Assembly (NCBI GenBank): GCA_016788115.1
Contig: JAEURR010000003.1
Coordinates: forward strand, 124,001 to 188,000
DNA length: 64,000 nt
Source: Chthonomonas sp.
GTDB taxonomy: Bacteria > Armatimonadota > Fimbriimonadia > Fimbriimonadales > Fimbriimonadaceae
Direction: 5' to 3'
This document shows positions 16,163-24,239 of this stretch, in pieces. How positions within the stretch are numbered: the stretch's first letter is position 1; every line of letters starts with the position of its first letter. Below the pieces are notes generated by a model that searched no databases, was not told where the DNA came from, and was given only the letters and a program-made list of their open reading frames with translations. The translations under genes and the position numbers were made by a program.

Positions 16163-18140
16163 CACCTTAGTCGCACTTCCGTGCCTGAGCGCCGCCACGT
16201 TTCCACCCAGTTTAGACAACGACTTGGACATTGCGCTCGGGACGGCGGGATTAGACAAGCTCAGTGCGCGATTCGATACGGGCATCATGCGCTTCTACCA
16301 GGAGTCGGAATTCCAGACCCCTTTCTACCGCAGTTGCCACGAAAATCCGTGGCGCACTCCCTTCTACGCGGAGCAGTGGAAGCGGCAATTCAAGGGCAAC
16401 GTCGCCGATCCGTCCGAGACCCTTGCGACTGCGGGCCGCATGCTCGGCGTGGGCACGCAGCGGTCCCTCTTGGGCAATCCCATCCAAAGCGCCATTGACG
16501 CGGGCATCAAAGCTAATGCGCTGCGGGCAACCCTGGAGAGCATGAAGAAGCGGGGGTTGCTGAACGGAGCGATCCCTGACCTCGGTGGCGTCCCGGGCAC
16601 CGTGCAAGAAGGAGCTGCTGTGGTCCTCCAGGTCGCGATGCAGTCCATCGGCTATCGACGTGCGACCTTTGCCGATGCCCCCGATTTTTCCAAGCTCTTC
16701 GACCGCGCTATCCAAGACAAGATCGAAACCGCAGACGCCGAGCAAAACCAGAGCGACCTGAACTTCTACCGCAAGGTCGATATGCGATACCTGCTCGCAG
16801 CGGGCGGCGACCTCGTGGCCGCGACCAAGCATGCCCAAGTCGTGATCCAGTCGACAGATCCCAGCGCAAAGTACAAGGTCACCATCCCCACTTACTGGGG
16901 CAAGATCGTCCTGAGTGGTGGAACGAACGACACCTACCCGAACGAGCCGACGCTGCTTGTCATCGACACGGGTGGATCCGACACCTACATCAACGGCGCA
17001 AGCAACCGCTCAGTTTTGAACTGGTTCAGCGCGGTGATCGATACCGCAGGAAACGACGCCTACGTCAGCGATCCCGCTCTTGCCAATACGCCGATCGCCT
17101 CGTACTCTGGACGAAAGGCGGCAGGGCCTTACGGCCCGGCGAGCGCGCTGTGTGGAGTGTCGGTGCTCATCGACTCGGACGGCAAGGACCTCTACCGTTC
17201 GCATCGGCCGGGACTCGCATCCAGCTTCATGGGCGCATCGTATTTGGAAGACTCGACCGGCGATGACACGTACGATGGTTACAGCTCGTGCCAGGGCTCG
17301 GCTCGGTTCGGCGTGGCCGTGCTCGAAGATTGGAAAGGCAACGACACCTACCGATCGTTCACGTACAGCCAGGGGTTCGGCGGAGTGCTCGGCATGGGCA
17401 TGCTGATGGACCGTCTCGGCGACGACAAGTTCGAAGCCAATGTGGACATGGTGGAGTTCCCCTCCCCGCAGAGCGCGCAACAGAACATGAGCATGTCGCA
17501 GGGCGCGGCCAGCGGGCGGCGCGCGGACTACCTCGACGGTCACAGCCTCAGCGGTGGCATCGGAGTCTTGCTGGACGAAGATGGGGATGATGCGTATACG
17601 TGCGCGGTCTTCGGCCAAGGCGTCGGCTATTGGGAAGGCTGCGGGATGCTCTGGGACGAAGGCGGCAAGGACAACTACGAGGGGGCCTGGTACGTCCAAG
17701 GCGCATCCGCTCACTTTGGCATCGGCGTGCTCGAAGACGGCGGCGGCGACGACCAACTGACCGCGACCATGAGCAGCGCTCAGGGAATTGGGCACGATTT
17801 TGGAGTCGGCTTCCTCATGAACTGGGGAGGTAACGACAAGTACAAAGCCCCGAACCTGAGCCTCGGCGCAGGGAATGCGAACGGTATGGGAATTTGCATG
17901 GACTCCAGCGGCGATGACACCTACGAGACCTCGGGGATTACGCTTGGCCGTTCGTCCGAAGCGCCGAAGGGGAGTTTGCGCGAGCGAGCGCTCACCCTCG
18001 GGGTGTTTGTGGACGGGGGAGGAAACGACATTTACCCCGCCGCGATGACATGGGCGCAGAACGCACGGCGACTCCCCAATTGGACCGACCGCCGCACCCC
18101 CGCAAACGAGAGCCAAGCGGGAATCTTCTGGGATCGCTAA
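16140..18140 (+). CDS. Exported protein with twelve or more D-x-x-G-x-D-x-Y repeats
   Basis: A 666-residue protein with a signal peptide (MRIKLAFITLVALPCLSAA). Residues 20-245 are a mostly helical region without a recognised domain. From about residue 257 a repeat of roughly 20-45 residues recurs: a hydrophobic strand, D-x-x-G-x-D-x-(Y/F), then often S/Q-Q-G-x-G. Examples are VIDTGGSDTYI, YLEDSTGDDTYD, VLLDEDGDDAYT and VFVDGGGNDIYP. The pattern recalls calcium-binding beta-roll (RTX) repeats but is not the GGxGxD consensus. A secreted or outer-surface beta-solenoid is a reasonable inference. Its stop overlaps the convergent DnaJ gene by 4 bases. I do not know a characterised homologue. Confidence 0.85.
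   Translation: MRIKLAFITLVALPCLSAATFPPSLDNDLDIALGTAGLDKLSARFDTGIMRFYQESEFQTPFYRSCHENPWRTPFYAEQWKRQFKGNVADPSETLATAGRMLGVGTQRSLLGNPIQSAIDAGIKANALRATLESMKKRGLLNGAIPDLGGVPGTVQEGAAVVLQVAMQSIGYRRATFADAPDFSKLFDRAIQDKIETADAEQNQSDLNFYRKVDMRYLLAAGGDLVAATKHAQVVIQSTDPSAKYKVTIPTYWGKIVLSGGTNDTYPNEPTLLVIDTGGSDTYINGASNRSVLNWFSAVIDTAGNDAYVSDPALANTPIASYSGRKAAGPYGPASALCGVSVLIDSDGKDLYRSHRPGLASSFMGASYLEDSTGDDTYDGYSSCQGSARFGVAVLEDWKGNDTYRSFTYSQGFGGVLGMGMLMDRLGDDKFEANVDMVEFPSPQSAQQNMSMSQGAASGRRADYLDGHSLSGGIGVLLDEDGDDAYTCAVFGQGVGYWEGCGMLWDEGGKDNYEGAWYVQGASAHFGIGVLEDGGGDDQLTATMSSAQGIGHDFGVGFLMNWGGNDKYKAPNLSLGAGNANGMGICMDSSGDDTYETSGITLGRSSEAPKGSLRERALTLGVFVDGGGNDIYPAAMTWAQNARRLPNWTDRRTPANESQAGIFWDR
16908..18036 (+). 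repeat. Coding repeat array (D-x-x-G-x-D-x-Y units)
   Basis: At the protein level 12 clear units and one degenerate leading unit (VLSGGTNDTYP) can be counted. At the DNA level the units are diverged, with no long identical blocks, so the array is old rather than a recent tandem expansion. Confidence 0.75.
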
Positions 18141-19261
18141 GCGCGGAGGCTGTCGCTGAACATCCAGCCGCAAAGCAGGCCCGTGTAGATCACGTTGCCG
18201 CCCCACAGTAGCGTCTGCTCGGCGGCAAGTCCCGGCGAGTACGCGCTCGCGAGCGAGAGGACCAGGGTGATGCCAGCGGTGGTCCCAATCGTCCGCGATG
18301 TCGTTCGGTTAAAGGAGTCTTGCGTGACCGCGATCACAAAGTACAAAAGCGCCGCCACCCAAAAGTTCAGCGCGGCGATTGCACCGATCATAAAGCCGGG
18401 CGAGATGCGGCTTAGTGCAGAGCCATGCTGGATCACGAACGGCTCAAGGTTCCGCGACAGCGAAAGTGAGGCCCCCGTGACGATCCCGGAGATGAGTAGC
18501 ATGCCGACGAGTCCCAGCGTCCAGGTGTCAATCAATGGGACTCCGCGGAAGAGCGCTGGCTCGCGGCCGAGCGCAACGTAGCATGCAGCGAGGATGGTGA
18601 CGACGACCGGCGCGACCGCCGCATTGGCAAGCGCAGCGTCCGACGGTGCACCCGGTGTCACCTGCACCGCCGCCCGAGTCATCGCCTCCAGCACTTGTTC
18701 GTGCTTTTGCTGGTACATCGCATTGCCGGGAGACATTTGAGCGGCGAAGCTGTACATCTCGGCTGCCTTCTTGAGTTCGCCTTTGAACCGGAAGACATCG
18801 CCGAGCACCGCGTATGGAATCGGATGAGCCGGATCCTGCTCCAGCATCTTGCGCGCGAGCCGCTCGGCATCAAGAAACCGACCCTTTGCGAGGAGGCTCG
18901 TTAGTCGCAGCATCTCGGGGGTCGCGGTCTTGACACTCTGATTCGCAAATCGGACCCGTGGGTCCGGCGCAGGGCCGCTCTTTGGCGGGCGCGGGATGTC
19001 TGCCTCGCGCTGAACCCGGCTTGCCTGAGACCGGGGTTTGGGGGCGTTTGCCGCCCGGAGTTCCGCGTCGTAGGCACGGCGCTTTGCCCGATCCATCAAC
19101 ACCTCGTACGCCCGGTTGACCTCGATGAACATCTCAGTCGCCTCGGGCGATGGGTTCCGATCCGGGTGCAATTGTGCCGCCAGCTTGCGATACGCAACCC
19201 GAATCTGAGTTTCGGTGGCGGTTGTCAGGACACCCAGTGTCTGGTAGTGATTCTTCGGCAC
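18137..19261 (-). CDS. J-domain protein with C-terminal membrane segments
   Basis: A 374-residue protein starting with a J domain (KNHYQTLGVL..., HPD motif in AAQLHPDRNPSPEA), so it can stimulate an Hsp70 ATPase. A basic linker follows, then a TPR-like helical stretch (about 135-215) and four or five membrane segments to the end. I chose the GTG at 19261: it overlaps the TAG of the upstream GspF-like gene as TAGTG, GGGGAGG precedes it, and the J domain begins at residue 5. The N-terminal part of the longer open frame is out-of-frame sequence of that gene. It may help fold or localise secretion components (inference). Confidence 0.85.
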   Translation of the reverse strand: MPKNHYQTLGVLTTATETQIRVAYRKLAAQLHPDRNPSPEATEMFIEVNRAYEVLMDRAKRRAYDAELRAANAPKPRSQASRVQREADIPRPPKSGPAPDPRVRFANQSVKTATPEMLRLTSLLAKGRFLDAERLARKMLEQDPAHPIPYAVLGDVFRFKGELKKAAEMYSFAAQMSPGNAMYQQKHEQVLEAMTRAAVQVTPGAPSDAALANAAVAPVVVTILAACYVALGREPALFRGVPLIDTWTLGLVGMLLISGIVTGASLSLSRNLEPFVIQHGSALSRISPGFMIGAIAALNFWVAALLYFVIAVTQDSFNRTTSRTIGTTAGITLVLSLASAYSPGLAAEQTLLWGGNVIYTGLLCGWMFSDSLRA

Positions 19262-20535
19262 TAGCCTCCCCAGATCATGGCTGTGTCGACCATTTCCTGG
19301 TAGTGTCCGCCGATCCCGGCGAGATTGGTGATGTAGACGTATCCGACGTAGACGGCGACCGCCAGCAGGCACAGGACTCCGAAGATCCAGCCGAGCTGGG
19401 TCGCCCGCGTCTCGGCCTCTTGTTCGTAATACTCGCTGACCTTTTGCAGCATGCCGTCCAAGTTCCCGGTTTGCTCGCCTGTGTCGGCCATGTTGAGCAC
19501 GATTTCGTCGAACGCGCCTGTCGCGCGAAGAGTTTGAGCAATGCCACCACCTTCTTGCAGCGGGGCGAGGCCGTGGTACATCTTCGCTCGCAAGTACTCA
19601 TTGCCAGTGGCGTCCGCCGACAGCTGAAACGCGCGATGGATGGGCACGCCAGCTCGGTACAGCGCTCCGAGAGCGCGCCCGAACTTTGCCATCGAGAATT
19701 GGCGCACGGTCTTTCCTATGCCAGGCAGGTACGCCAGGAACAGGTCCCAGTTGTACTTGATCCGGGGGTTATGCAAGCCGACGCGCAGGAAGAGGAACAG
19801 GCCGATCAGAACGGGCAGCAACACTATCCAAACACCGATGTTCGTGAGAGGAGAAGTCAACCGGATCGGCGACTGAGGGGCTACAGACTTGATAATCTCA
19901 TTCGCAGCTAGAAAGATGACAATCGCCGCAGCGATCACGAGTTTGGGATAGATCGTCACCCGTCGAATCAGATTGCGGAGCGCAATCTCTCGGTCGGCGT
20001 AGTCGGCGATCTGGGTGAAAGCCTGGGCAAGAAATCCACCCTCTTCCCCCGCACGGACGATGCTCATGGTCAGCGGGTTGAACACCTCGGCGTATTTCTG
20101 CATCGCAGCCGACATCGGGTGGCCTGCCTCGACATAGTTCGCCATCTCCTTGCTGATGGACTTAAGCTTGGGCGAGGCTGACTGACGGCCGAGCGTCTCC
20201 AGCGCCTGGCGCGGATTGACGCCAGCGTCCAGCATCGTGCCCAGCTGACGGAAAAAGAAGGAGAACGGGGCGAGACCGACCCGGCCGAAAATGGGAGCAA
20301 GCACCTCAGTGACGACCGCGTTACGCTGGGTATAGCCATCAGGCAGGGATGCTTCGGAGGTCGCAGTCGGGGGCTGTGGTCGCGGGGCTCGATCGTCCCC
20401 GGCAATATGCACTTCCGATACCGCGTAGCCTCTGTCCGCAAGATCTCGCGATGCCGCATCAAGCGTGGATCCGTGGACGGTCCCGCGGATCGGACGGCCA
20501 GTGGGGTCGATGGCTTGGTATTCAAAGATGGGCAT
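19261..20535 (-). CDS. Type II secretion/type IV pilus inner-membrane platform protein (GspF/PilC family)
   Basis: A 424-residue protein. The N-terminus MPIFEYQAIDPTGRPIRGTV is the typical GspF/PilC opening. Two T2SSF domains follow: FSFFFRQLGTMLDAGVNPRQAL near 150 and FGRALGALYRAGVPIHRAF near 285. Three transmembrane helices are predicted near 225, 255 and the C-terminus. It would anchor the assembly ATPase and pseudopilins in the inner membrane. It overlaps the J-domain gene by one base and lies 63 bases after a second family member. No GspE ATPase or GspD secretin gene is nearby. Confidence 0.9.
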   Translation of the reverse strand: MPIFEYQAIDPTGRPIRGTVHGSTLDAASRDLADRGYAVSEVHIAGDDRAPRPQPPTATSEASLPDGYTQRNAVVTEVLAPIFGRVGLAPFSFFFRQLGTMLDAGVNPRQALETLGRQSASPKLKSISKEMANYVEAGHPMSAAMQKYAEVFNPLTMSIVRAGEEGGFLAQAFTQIADYADREIALRNLIRRVTIYPKLVIAAAIVIFLAANEIIKSVAPQSPIRLTSPLTNIGVWIVLLPVLIGLFLFLRVGLHNPRIKYNWDLFLAYLPGIGKTVRQFSMAKFGRALGALYRAGVPIHRAFQLSADATGNEYLRAKMYHGLAPLQEGGGIAQTLRATGAFDEIVLNMADTGEQTGNLDGMLQKVSEYYEQEAETRATQLGWIFGVLCLLAVAVYVGYVYITNLAGIGGHYQEMVDTAMIWGG

Positions 20536-20598
20536 GGCTACTCGGATTGTCGGATAAAGTTGCTAGGTTGTGTAAGGTTTCTACGCTTTTTCGGGAGC

Positions 20599-22002
20599 TT
20601 ACGGCTCCAGACCTTCGAGCACTTGCGCGGGAAGGGTCTTGAACCACCAATACACCACTACGATCAGCACAATGCCAGCGGCGAGAATCATCAAGTTCAT
20701 CGCCAGCGAACAGCCGAGCCCCTTGGCGGCAAGTTCGCTATGCTCTCGGGACTGGTCAGAGATCGCGCTTAGTCGGTCGAAAACCTGAGAAACTTCTCCG
20801 GTGAGTTCGCCAGTCTGGACCATAAGCGCGTACTCCGGTGCGACGACCTTAGATTTGGCGACGGCTTGGCTAAGAGTCATGCTATCAGCCATCCCATTGG
20901 CCACCGAAAGCAATCTCGTTCTAAGTTCGAAGTTTGGGACGGCCTCGGAGCAAGCGATCCAAGACTGTCGGGGCGATATGCCTCGCGCGCTCAGCTTCGC
21001 TAAGGTCCAACACAGAGTGCCCACACTCTCGTGGGTTGCCCGGCGGCCGATCACCGGGAGCTTCAGCGTCAGGCGATGCCGTAGGGGTAATCGCTTGGGA
21101 TGCAGAAGCCACCGTGCGATGAGCCACAGGATGGCAAAGACCGCGATCGTAATCGGGAGGACCGTAAAGAGCATCATGTCGAAGAGCGTCTTCGCGATCA
21201 CCGTGAGCGCCGAACCTCCCGTGTCCGCTTCAGTGGCGCGGTAGGCTTGGGTCATCGCACGCGGAAATGCGAGTCCAAGTGGCAGCGTGAGGACCATGTT
21301 CACCACGGCGAACGCCACGACCCAAAAGTGTTTCAGGAACTTCAACTGGCGCATTGACTGCTCCGCAATGAGGTTCGTGCCCTCGGGCAAGAACCCACCC
21401 AACTCGGACGCGCGCATCATCCCAACCAGGCCAGGCGGATAGATGCCAGGATACAGGGCGAGTACATCGCTGATTCGGCCACCCTCGGCTGCCCAATGAC
21501 TCGCGTGGGTGAGGCTTTGTGTCACCGCAGGGAACGGGCAGTTCTGAGCGAGCTTGCTCAGCGCGTCAAAGGGAGTGAATCCGGCTCGGAGCAGGTCCCC
21601 GAGCTGAGCAAAGAGCACGTGAAGTTGCCGATCCGAAGCGCGCGAATGCTGATCAATCCACTCACGTCCCGCAGAATCGACCAAAGACCAGGGAGTCTTC
21701 CCCTCGTCCAAAAGCTTGGACGCTGCGTGCTCGGCGCGGGTGACGTGCTCCACCCCAGTAACCTGGGCGTCACCCGCCCCGTAAGTCTTGAAACGAAACA
21801 CGTTCCGTTGTGCAACGGGAGCTGGAGACACTGAAGCGGTCGCCACAACTCTGGGCGAAGTCATGCCTGTCAGCGGCCGCACGGCTTTCAATAGCACTCC
21901 CCGCTGGGTCAGGATTTCGACGGCATGGTTTGCGCTCGTGGCATCGACGACGCCACGGACCGGGCTCCCCGCATGCTCCGTGCCTTCGAACTCAAACTGC
22001 AT
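20599..22002 (-). CDS. Second, divergent GspF/PilC-like membrane protein
   Basis: A 467-residue paralogue of the next gene. It opens MQFEFEGTEHAGSPVRGVVD, with a swapped-in GVLLKAV element as in GspF N-domains. Two T2SSF-type domains can be seen (LHVLFAQLGDLLRAGFTPFDAL near 155; GTLCWTLAKLSARGISPRQSW near 330) with three hydrophobic helices near 235, 275 and 445. It is more diverged than its neighbour and may have a different partner. Its first 11 bases overlap the end of folK. Tandem F proteins without other secretion genes suggest a scattered secretion or pilus system. Confidence 0.85.
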   Translation of the reverse strand: MQFEFEGTEHAGSPVRGVVDATSANHAVEILTQRGVLLKAVRPLTGMTSPRVVATASVSPAPVAQRNVFRFKTYGAGDAQVTGVEHVTRAEHAASKLLDEGKTPWSLVDSAGREWIDQHSRASDRQLHVLFAQLGDLLRAGFTPFDALSKLAQNCPFPAVTQSLTHASHWAAEGGRISDVLALYPGIYPPGLVGMMRASELGGFLPEGTNLIAEQSMRQLKFLKHFWVVAFAVVNMVLTLPLGLAFPRAMTQAYRATEADTGGSALTVIAKTLFDMMLFTVLPITIAVFAILWLIARWLLHPKRLPLRHRLTLKLPVIGRRATHESVGTLCWTLAKLSARGISPRQSWIACSEAVPNFELRTRLLSVANGMADSMTLSQAVAKSKVVAPEYALMVQTGELTGEVSQVFDRLSAISDQSREHSELAAKGLGCSLAMNLMILAAGIVLIVVVYWWFKTLPAQVLEGLEP

Positions 22003-22489
22003 GTGTATGAAGACGGATCGGCGGGTCCGTAAGGTTGAGTAGCAAGTCCGAGATCACCCCACATCCCGGTAGCACGAATCGGGGGTCAATCTCGGCGACA
22101 GGTTCTAGGACGAATCGCCGCTCTGTCGCACGCGGGTGGGGGACGATGAGTTCGGAGCGGTCCTCGAACGCGAAAACATATCGCAATGAACCGTAGGCGA
22201 TGAGATCGAGATCGATCTCGCGTGGGCCCATGAAGAACGTCTCGGTCCTGCCAAGCTCAAGCTCAAGCTGCCGTAATCGACGCCATGCTTCAAGAGGAGA
22301 AAGGTCGGTCTCCGCAACGCACACAGCATTCATAAAGCTCGGCTGGTCCGTGAAGTACATGGGCTCAGACGCGTAAATCGAGCTGCTCTGGAGCGAGGAG
22401 AACTGACCTCGGAGTAACTCTACCGCCGCCGAGATAGTCCGCTCGGCGTCACCCAGATTCGCACCGATGGCAATACAGATGGGAACCAC
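21992..22489 (-). CDS. folK: 2-amino-4-hydroxy-6-hydroxymethyldihydropteridine pyrophosphokinase
   Basis: The 165-residue enzyme (EC 2.7.6.3) pyrophosphorylates 6-hydroxymethyl-dihydropterin in folate synthesis. The family signature GPREIDLDLIAYG is intact, as are IAIGANLGDAERTI at the start, ASEPMYFTDQPSFMNAV and VPHPRATERRFVLEPV. The length is standard. Neighbouring folP or folB genes are absent; it is instead the likely first gene of the run into the GspF-like genes. The start at 22489 gives the normal N-terminus. Confidence 0.95.
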   Translation of the reverse strand: MVPICIAIGANLGDAERTISAAVELLRGQFSSLQSSSIYASEPMYFTDQPSFMNAVCVAETDLSPLEAWRRLRQLELELGRTETFFMGPREIDLDLIAYGSLRYVFAFEDRSELIVPHPRATERRFVLEPVAEIDPRFVLPGCGVISDLLLNLTDPPIRLHTHAV

Positions 22490-22585
22490 TGCCCGGGTTT
22501 ACCTTCCTACGATTCGTTCCAGCCCAGCGGAAGCAGCGATGAACTAGTCTCAGGCACCTGTAATTGAGTAAACTACCCCCTGCGC

Positions 22586-22662
22586 GGCGGGTGTAGCTCA
22601 GTGGTTAGAGCGCCTGACTGTGACTCAGGAGGCCGCGGGTTCAAGTCCCGTCATCCGCCCCA
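22586..22662 (+). tRNA. tRNA-His (anticodon GTG)
   Basis: A complete cloverleaf: acceptor GCGGGTG/CATCCGC, D arm with TAGCTCAGTGGTTAGAGC, anticodon stem CCTGA/TCAGG around loop CTGTGAC (anticodon at 22620-22622), and T arm GCGGG-TTCAAGT-CCCGT. The extra G at 22586 pairs with C73 at 22659, the identity feature of histidine tRNA. CCA (22660-22662) is encoded. TAAACT at 22569-22574 could be its -10 element. Confidence 0.97.
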
Positions 22663-22670
22663 AATCTTCC

Positions 22671-23207
22671 TTACCGCGCAGCTCTCTTGACCAAGATTTC
22701 AAGCGCCGACATGATGGCACTGAGCTCCTGCTGAATCGGTTGGTTTGCACCCATTACCAGCATCGAATGCGGCGTCAATTGCAGCGTGCGTGTCATGGCA
22801 CCCCCGATACTCGACTCGTGCTTGGGCTCGTAGGCCTCGATGGCCTCTCGAACCGAATCCGAAAGCTCGGGCATCTCGTTGCGAGTAAGCCAGTCTTCCA
22901 CGACCGATTCAATGCGCGACACCTGACCACGGGAGAGGTCTGAGAGCTCGTGCTTGATCTGCTCCAGCTTCAATCCCTGATCCTGCAGAGCGCGGGAGGC
23001 GAGAAGGGAGAGGAGATGGTCGTAGCCGTACCGAGCAAACTTCGGCGAACCGAGCGGACGAGGCACCACCCCTTGTGTGGTGTAGAAGCGCAGCGTGCGC
23101 TTGGTCATGAGGGGTAGGGCTCGCGAACCTAGTATTGCGTTAGCGGAATTGATGAGTTTGTCCGCGGTATATGGTGCGTAGCGTCGGTAACTAGATAGAA
23201 GCGACAT
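22671..23207 (-). CDS. MerR-type helix-turn-helix regulator
   Basis: About 178 residues. The region LMTKRTLRFYTTQGVVPRP followed by FARYGYDHLLSLLASRALQDQG is the MerR winged helix-turn-helix. A short helical linker and a C-terminal domain without metal-binding cysteine clusters follow. I use the ATG at 23207 (MSLLSSYRRYAPY), preceded by GAGAG. The effector is unknown. MerR proteins usually act at adjacent promoters with long spacers; the nearest candidates are its own promoter in the AT-richer region upstream and fabG beyond it. It ends 8 bases from the tRNA-His CCA. Confidence 0.82.
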   Translation of the reverse strand: MSLLSSYRRYAPYTADKLINSANAILGSRALPLMTKRTLRFYTTQGVVPRPLGSPKFARYGYDHLLSLLASRALQDQGLKLEQIKHELSDLSRGQVSRIESVVEDWLTRNEMPELSDSVREAIEAYEPKHESSIGGAMTRTLQLTPHSMLVMGANQPIQQELSAIMSALEILVKRAAR

Positions 23208-23498
23208 ATGTTGTTCTCTCGTAAGGCGAGATTCTATCTCCCGTGAACCTCGGCCTCTGTCTTTGGCGAGCATCCATGTCTATAGGTTCCAAGACAATGG
23301 TGCAACACCGTTATCATGCTCTATTTTCCCTCAAATTGTTGGACTGCAAATAAACTAGCTAGAAATTACCCGCCAATCTACTTGCCGCCCCACGTTGTTC
23401 GCAGAAATCAAGCCAGAACTTGCACTCTGGTGGCTGTTTCTCATCATCTTTCTACGTTTCGAATGCCACTGCGGTGCTCAACTTGCGTGTTAAACCTA
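23208..23498. other. Non-coding, AT-richer gap between the MerR gene and fabG
   Basis: This is one of the longest gaps in the window and is visibly lower in GC than its surroundings. I see no credible gene. It should hold the promoter of the merR gene; TTGCAC and TATAGA on the minus strand (about 23282-23308) are possible elements at a 15-base spacing. No clear terminator for fabG was found. Confidence 0.5.
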
Positions 23499-24239
23499 TT
23501 AAAGATACAGTCCGCCATCGACCGTGAGGGTCTGCCCGGTGATGTATCCCGCCGCATCGGAAGCCAGGAAAGCGACTACCGGCGCAATGTCCTCGGGCGT
23601 ACCGAGCCGCCCGAGCGGAGCCGACTTCACCACGTTCTCCCGCATCTCGGCGCTCAAATCCTGGGTCATCTCGGTCTCAATGAAACCGGGAGCGACCGCG
23701 TTGCACGTGATCCCGCGGCTTCCAAGCTCGCGCGCGACGCTCATCGTCAAACCGATCAGTCCGGCCTTGCTCGCTGCGTAATTCGCCTGACCTGCACCTC
23801 CGTGCAGCCCAATCACGCTCGCGACGTTCACGATGCGACCCCAACGCGCTTTCATCATGGCGCGGCTTGCGGCACGGATCGTCTGGAATGCCCCGAAGAG
23901 GTTGACCTCCAGCACCCGCTGCCAATCCTCGTCCTTCATGCGAAGCAGCAACGTGTCGCGCGTGATACCAGCATTGTTCACGAGCACGAGAGGATCTCCA
24001 AGCGTCTTGGCCACATCCGCAAAGAGCTGTTCTACTTGGTCCGGCTGCGACACGTCCGCGGCGAACGCATGTGCTTTGCCACCGTTCTGCAAAATGAGGT
24101 CAGCCGTAGGTTGCGAGTTCTTGAGCGTCGTCGCAACGCATGCCACCTGTGCCCCGTTCCGGGACAGTTGGAGGGCGATCTCGCGACCGATGCCGCGGCT
24201 TGCGCCCGTTACCAGAGCTAACTTTCCTTCCAGACTCAT
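23499..24239 (-). CDS. fabG: 3-oxoacyl-[acyl-carrier-protein] reductase
   Basis: A 246-residue short-chain dehydrogenase (EC 1.1.1.100) reducing 3-ketoacyl-ACP with NADPH in fatty acid elongation. The cofactor motif TGASRGIGREIA is near 12-23 and the NNAG motif near 88. The catalytic Ser is in VNVASVIGLHGG and the Tyr-x-x-x-Lys in YAASKAGLIG. The C-terminal YITGQTLTVDGGLYL is typical of FabG. It overlaps the end of fabD by 4 bases, giving a fabD-fabG unit. The acyl carrier protein and fabH genes are not adjacent. Confidence 0.95.
   Translation of the reverse strand: MSLEGKLALVTGASRGIGREIALQLSRNGAQVACVATTLKNSQPTADLILQNGGKAHAFAADVSQPDQVEQLFADVAKTLGDPLVLVNNAGITRDTLLLRMKDEDWQRVLEVNLFGAFQTIRAASRAMMKARWGRIVNVASVIGLHGGAGQANYAASKAGLIGLTMSVARELGSRGITCNAVAPGFIETEMTQDLSAEMRENVVKSAPLGRLGTPEDIAPVVAFLASDAAGYITGQTLTVDGGLYL

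Noticed and set aside
17010-18206. 398-residue minus-strand frame opposite the repeat protein
   Set aside because: It has Val/His/Ala-rich pseudo-repeats that merely mirror the coding repeat of the plus strand.
23316-24221. 301-residue plus-strand frame opposite fabG
   Set aside because: fabG is unambiguous; the frame has no recognisable domain, and its first 180 bases lie in an AT-richer gap without a ribosome binding site.
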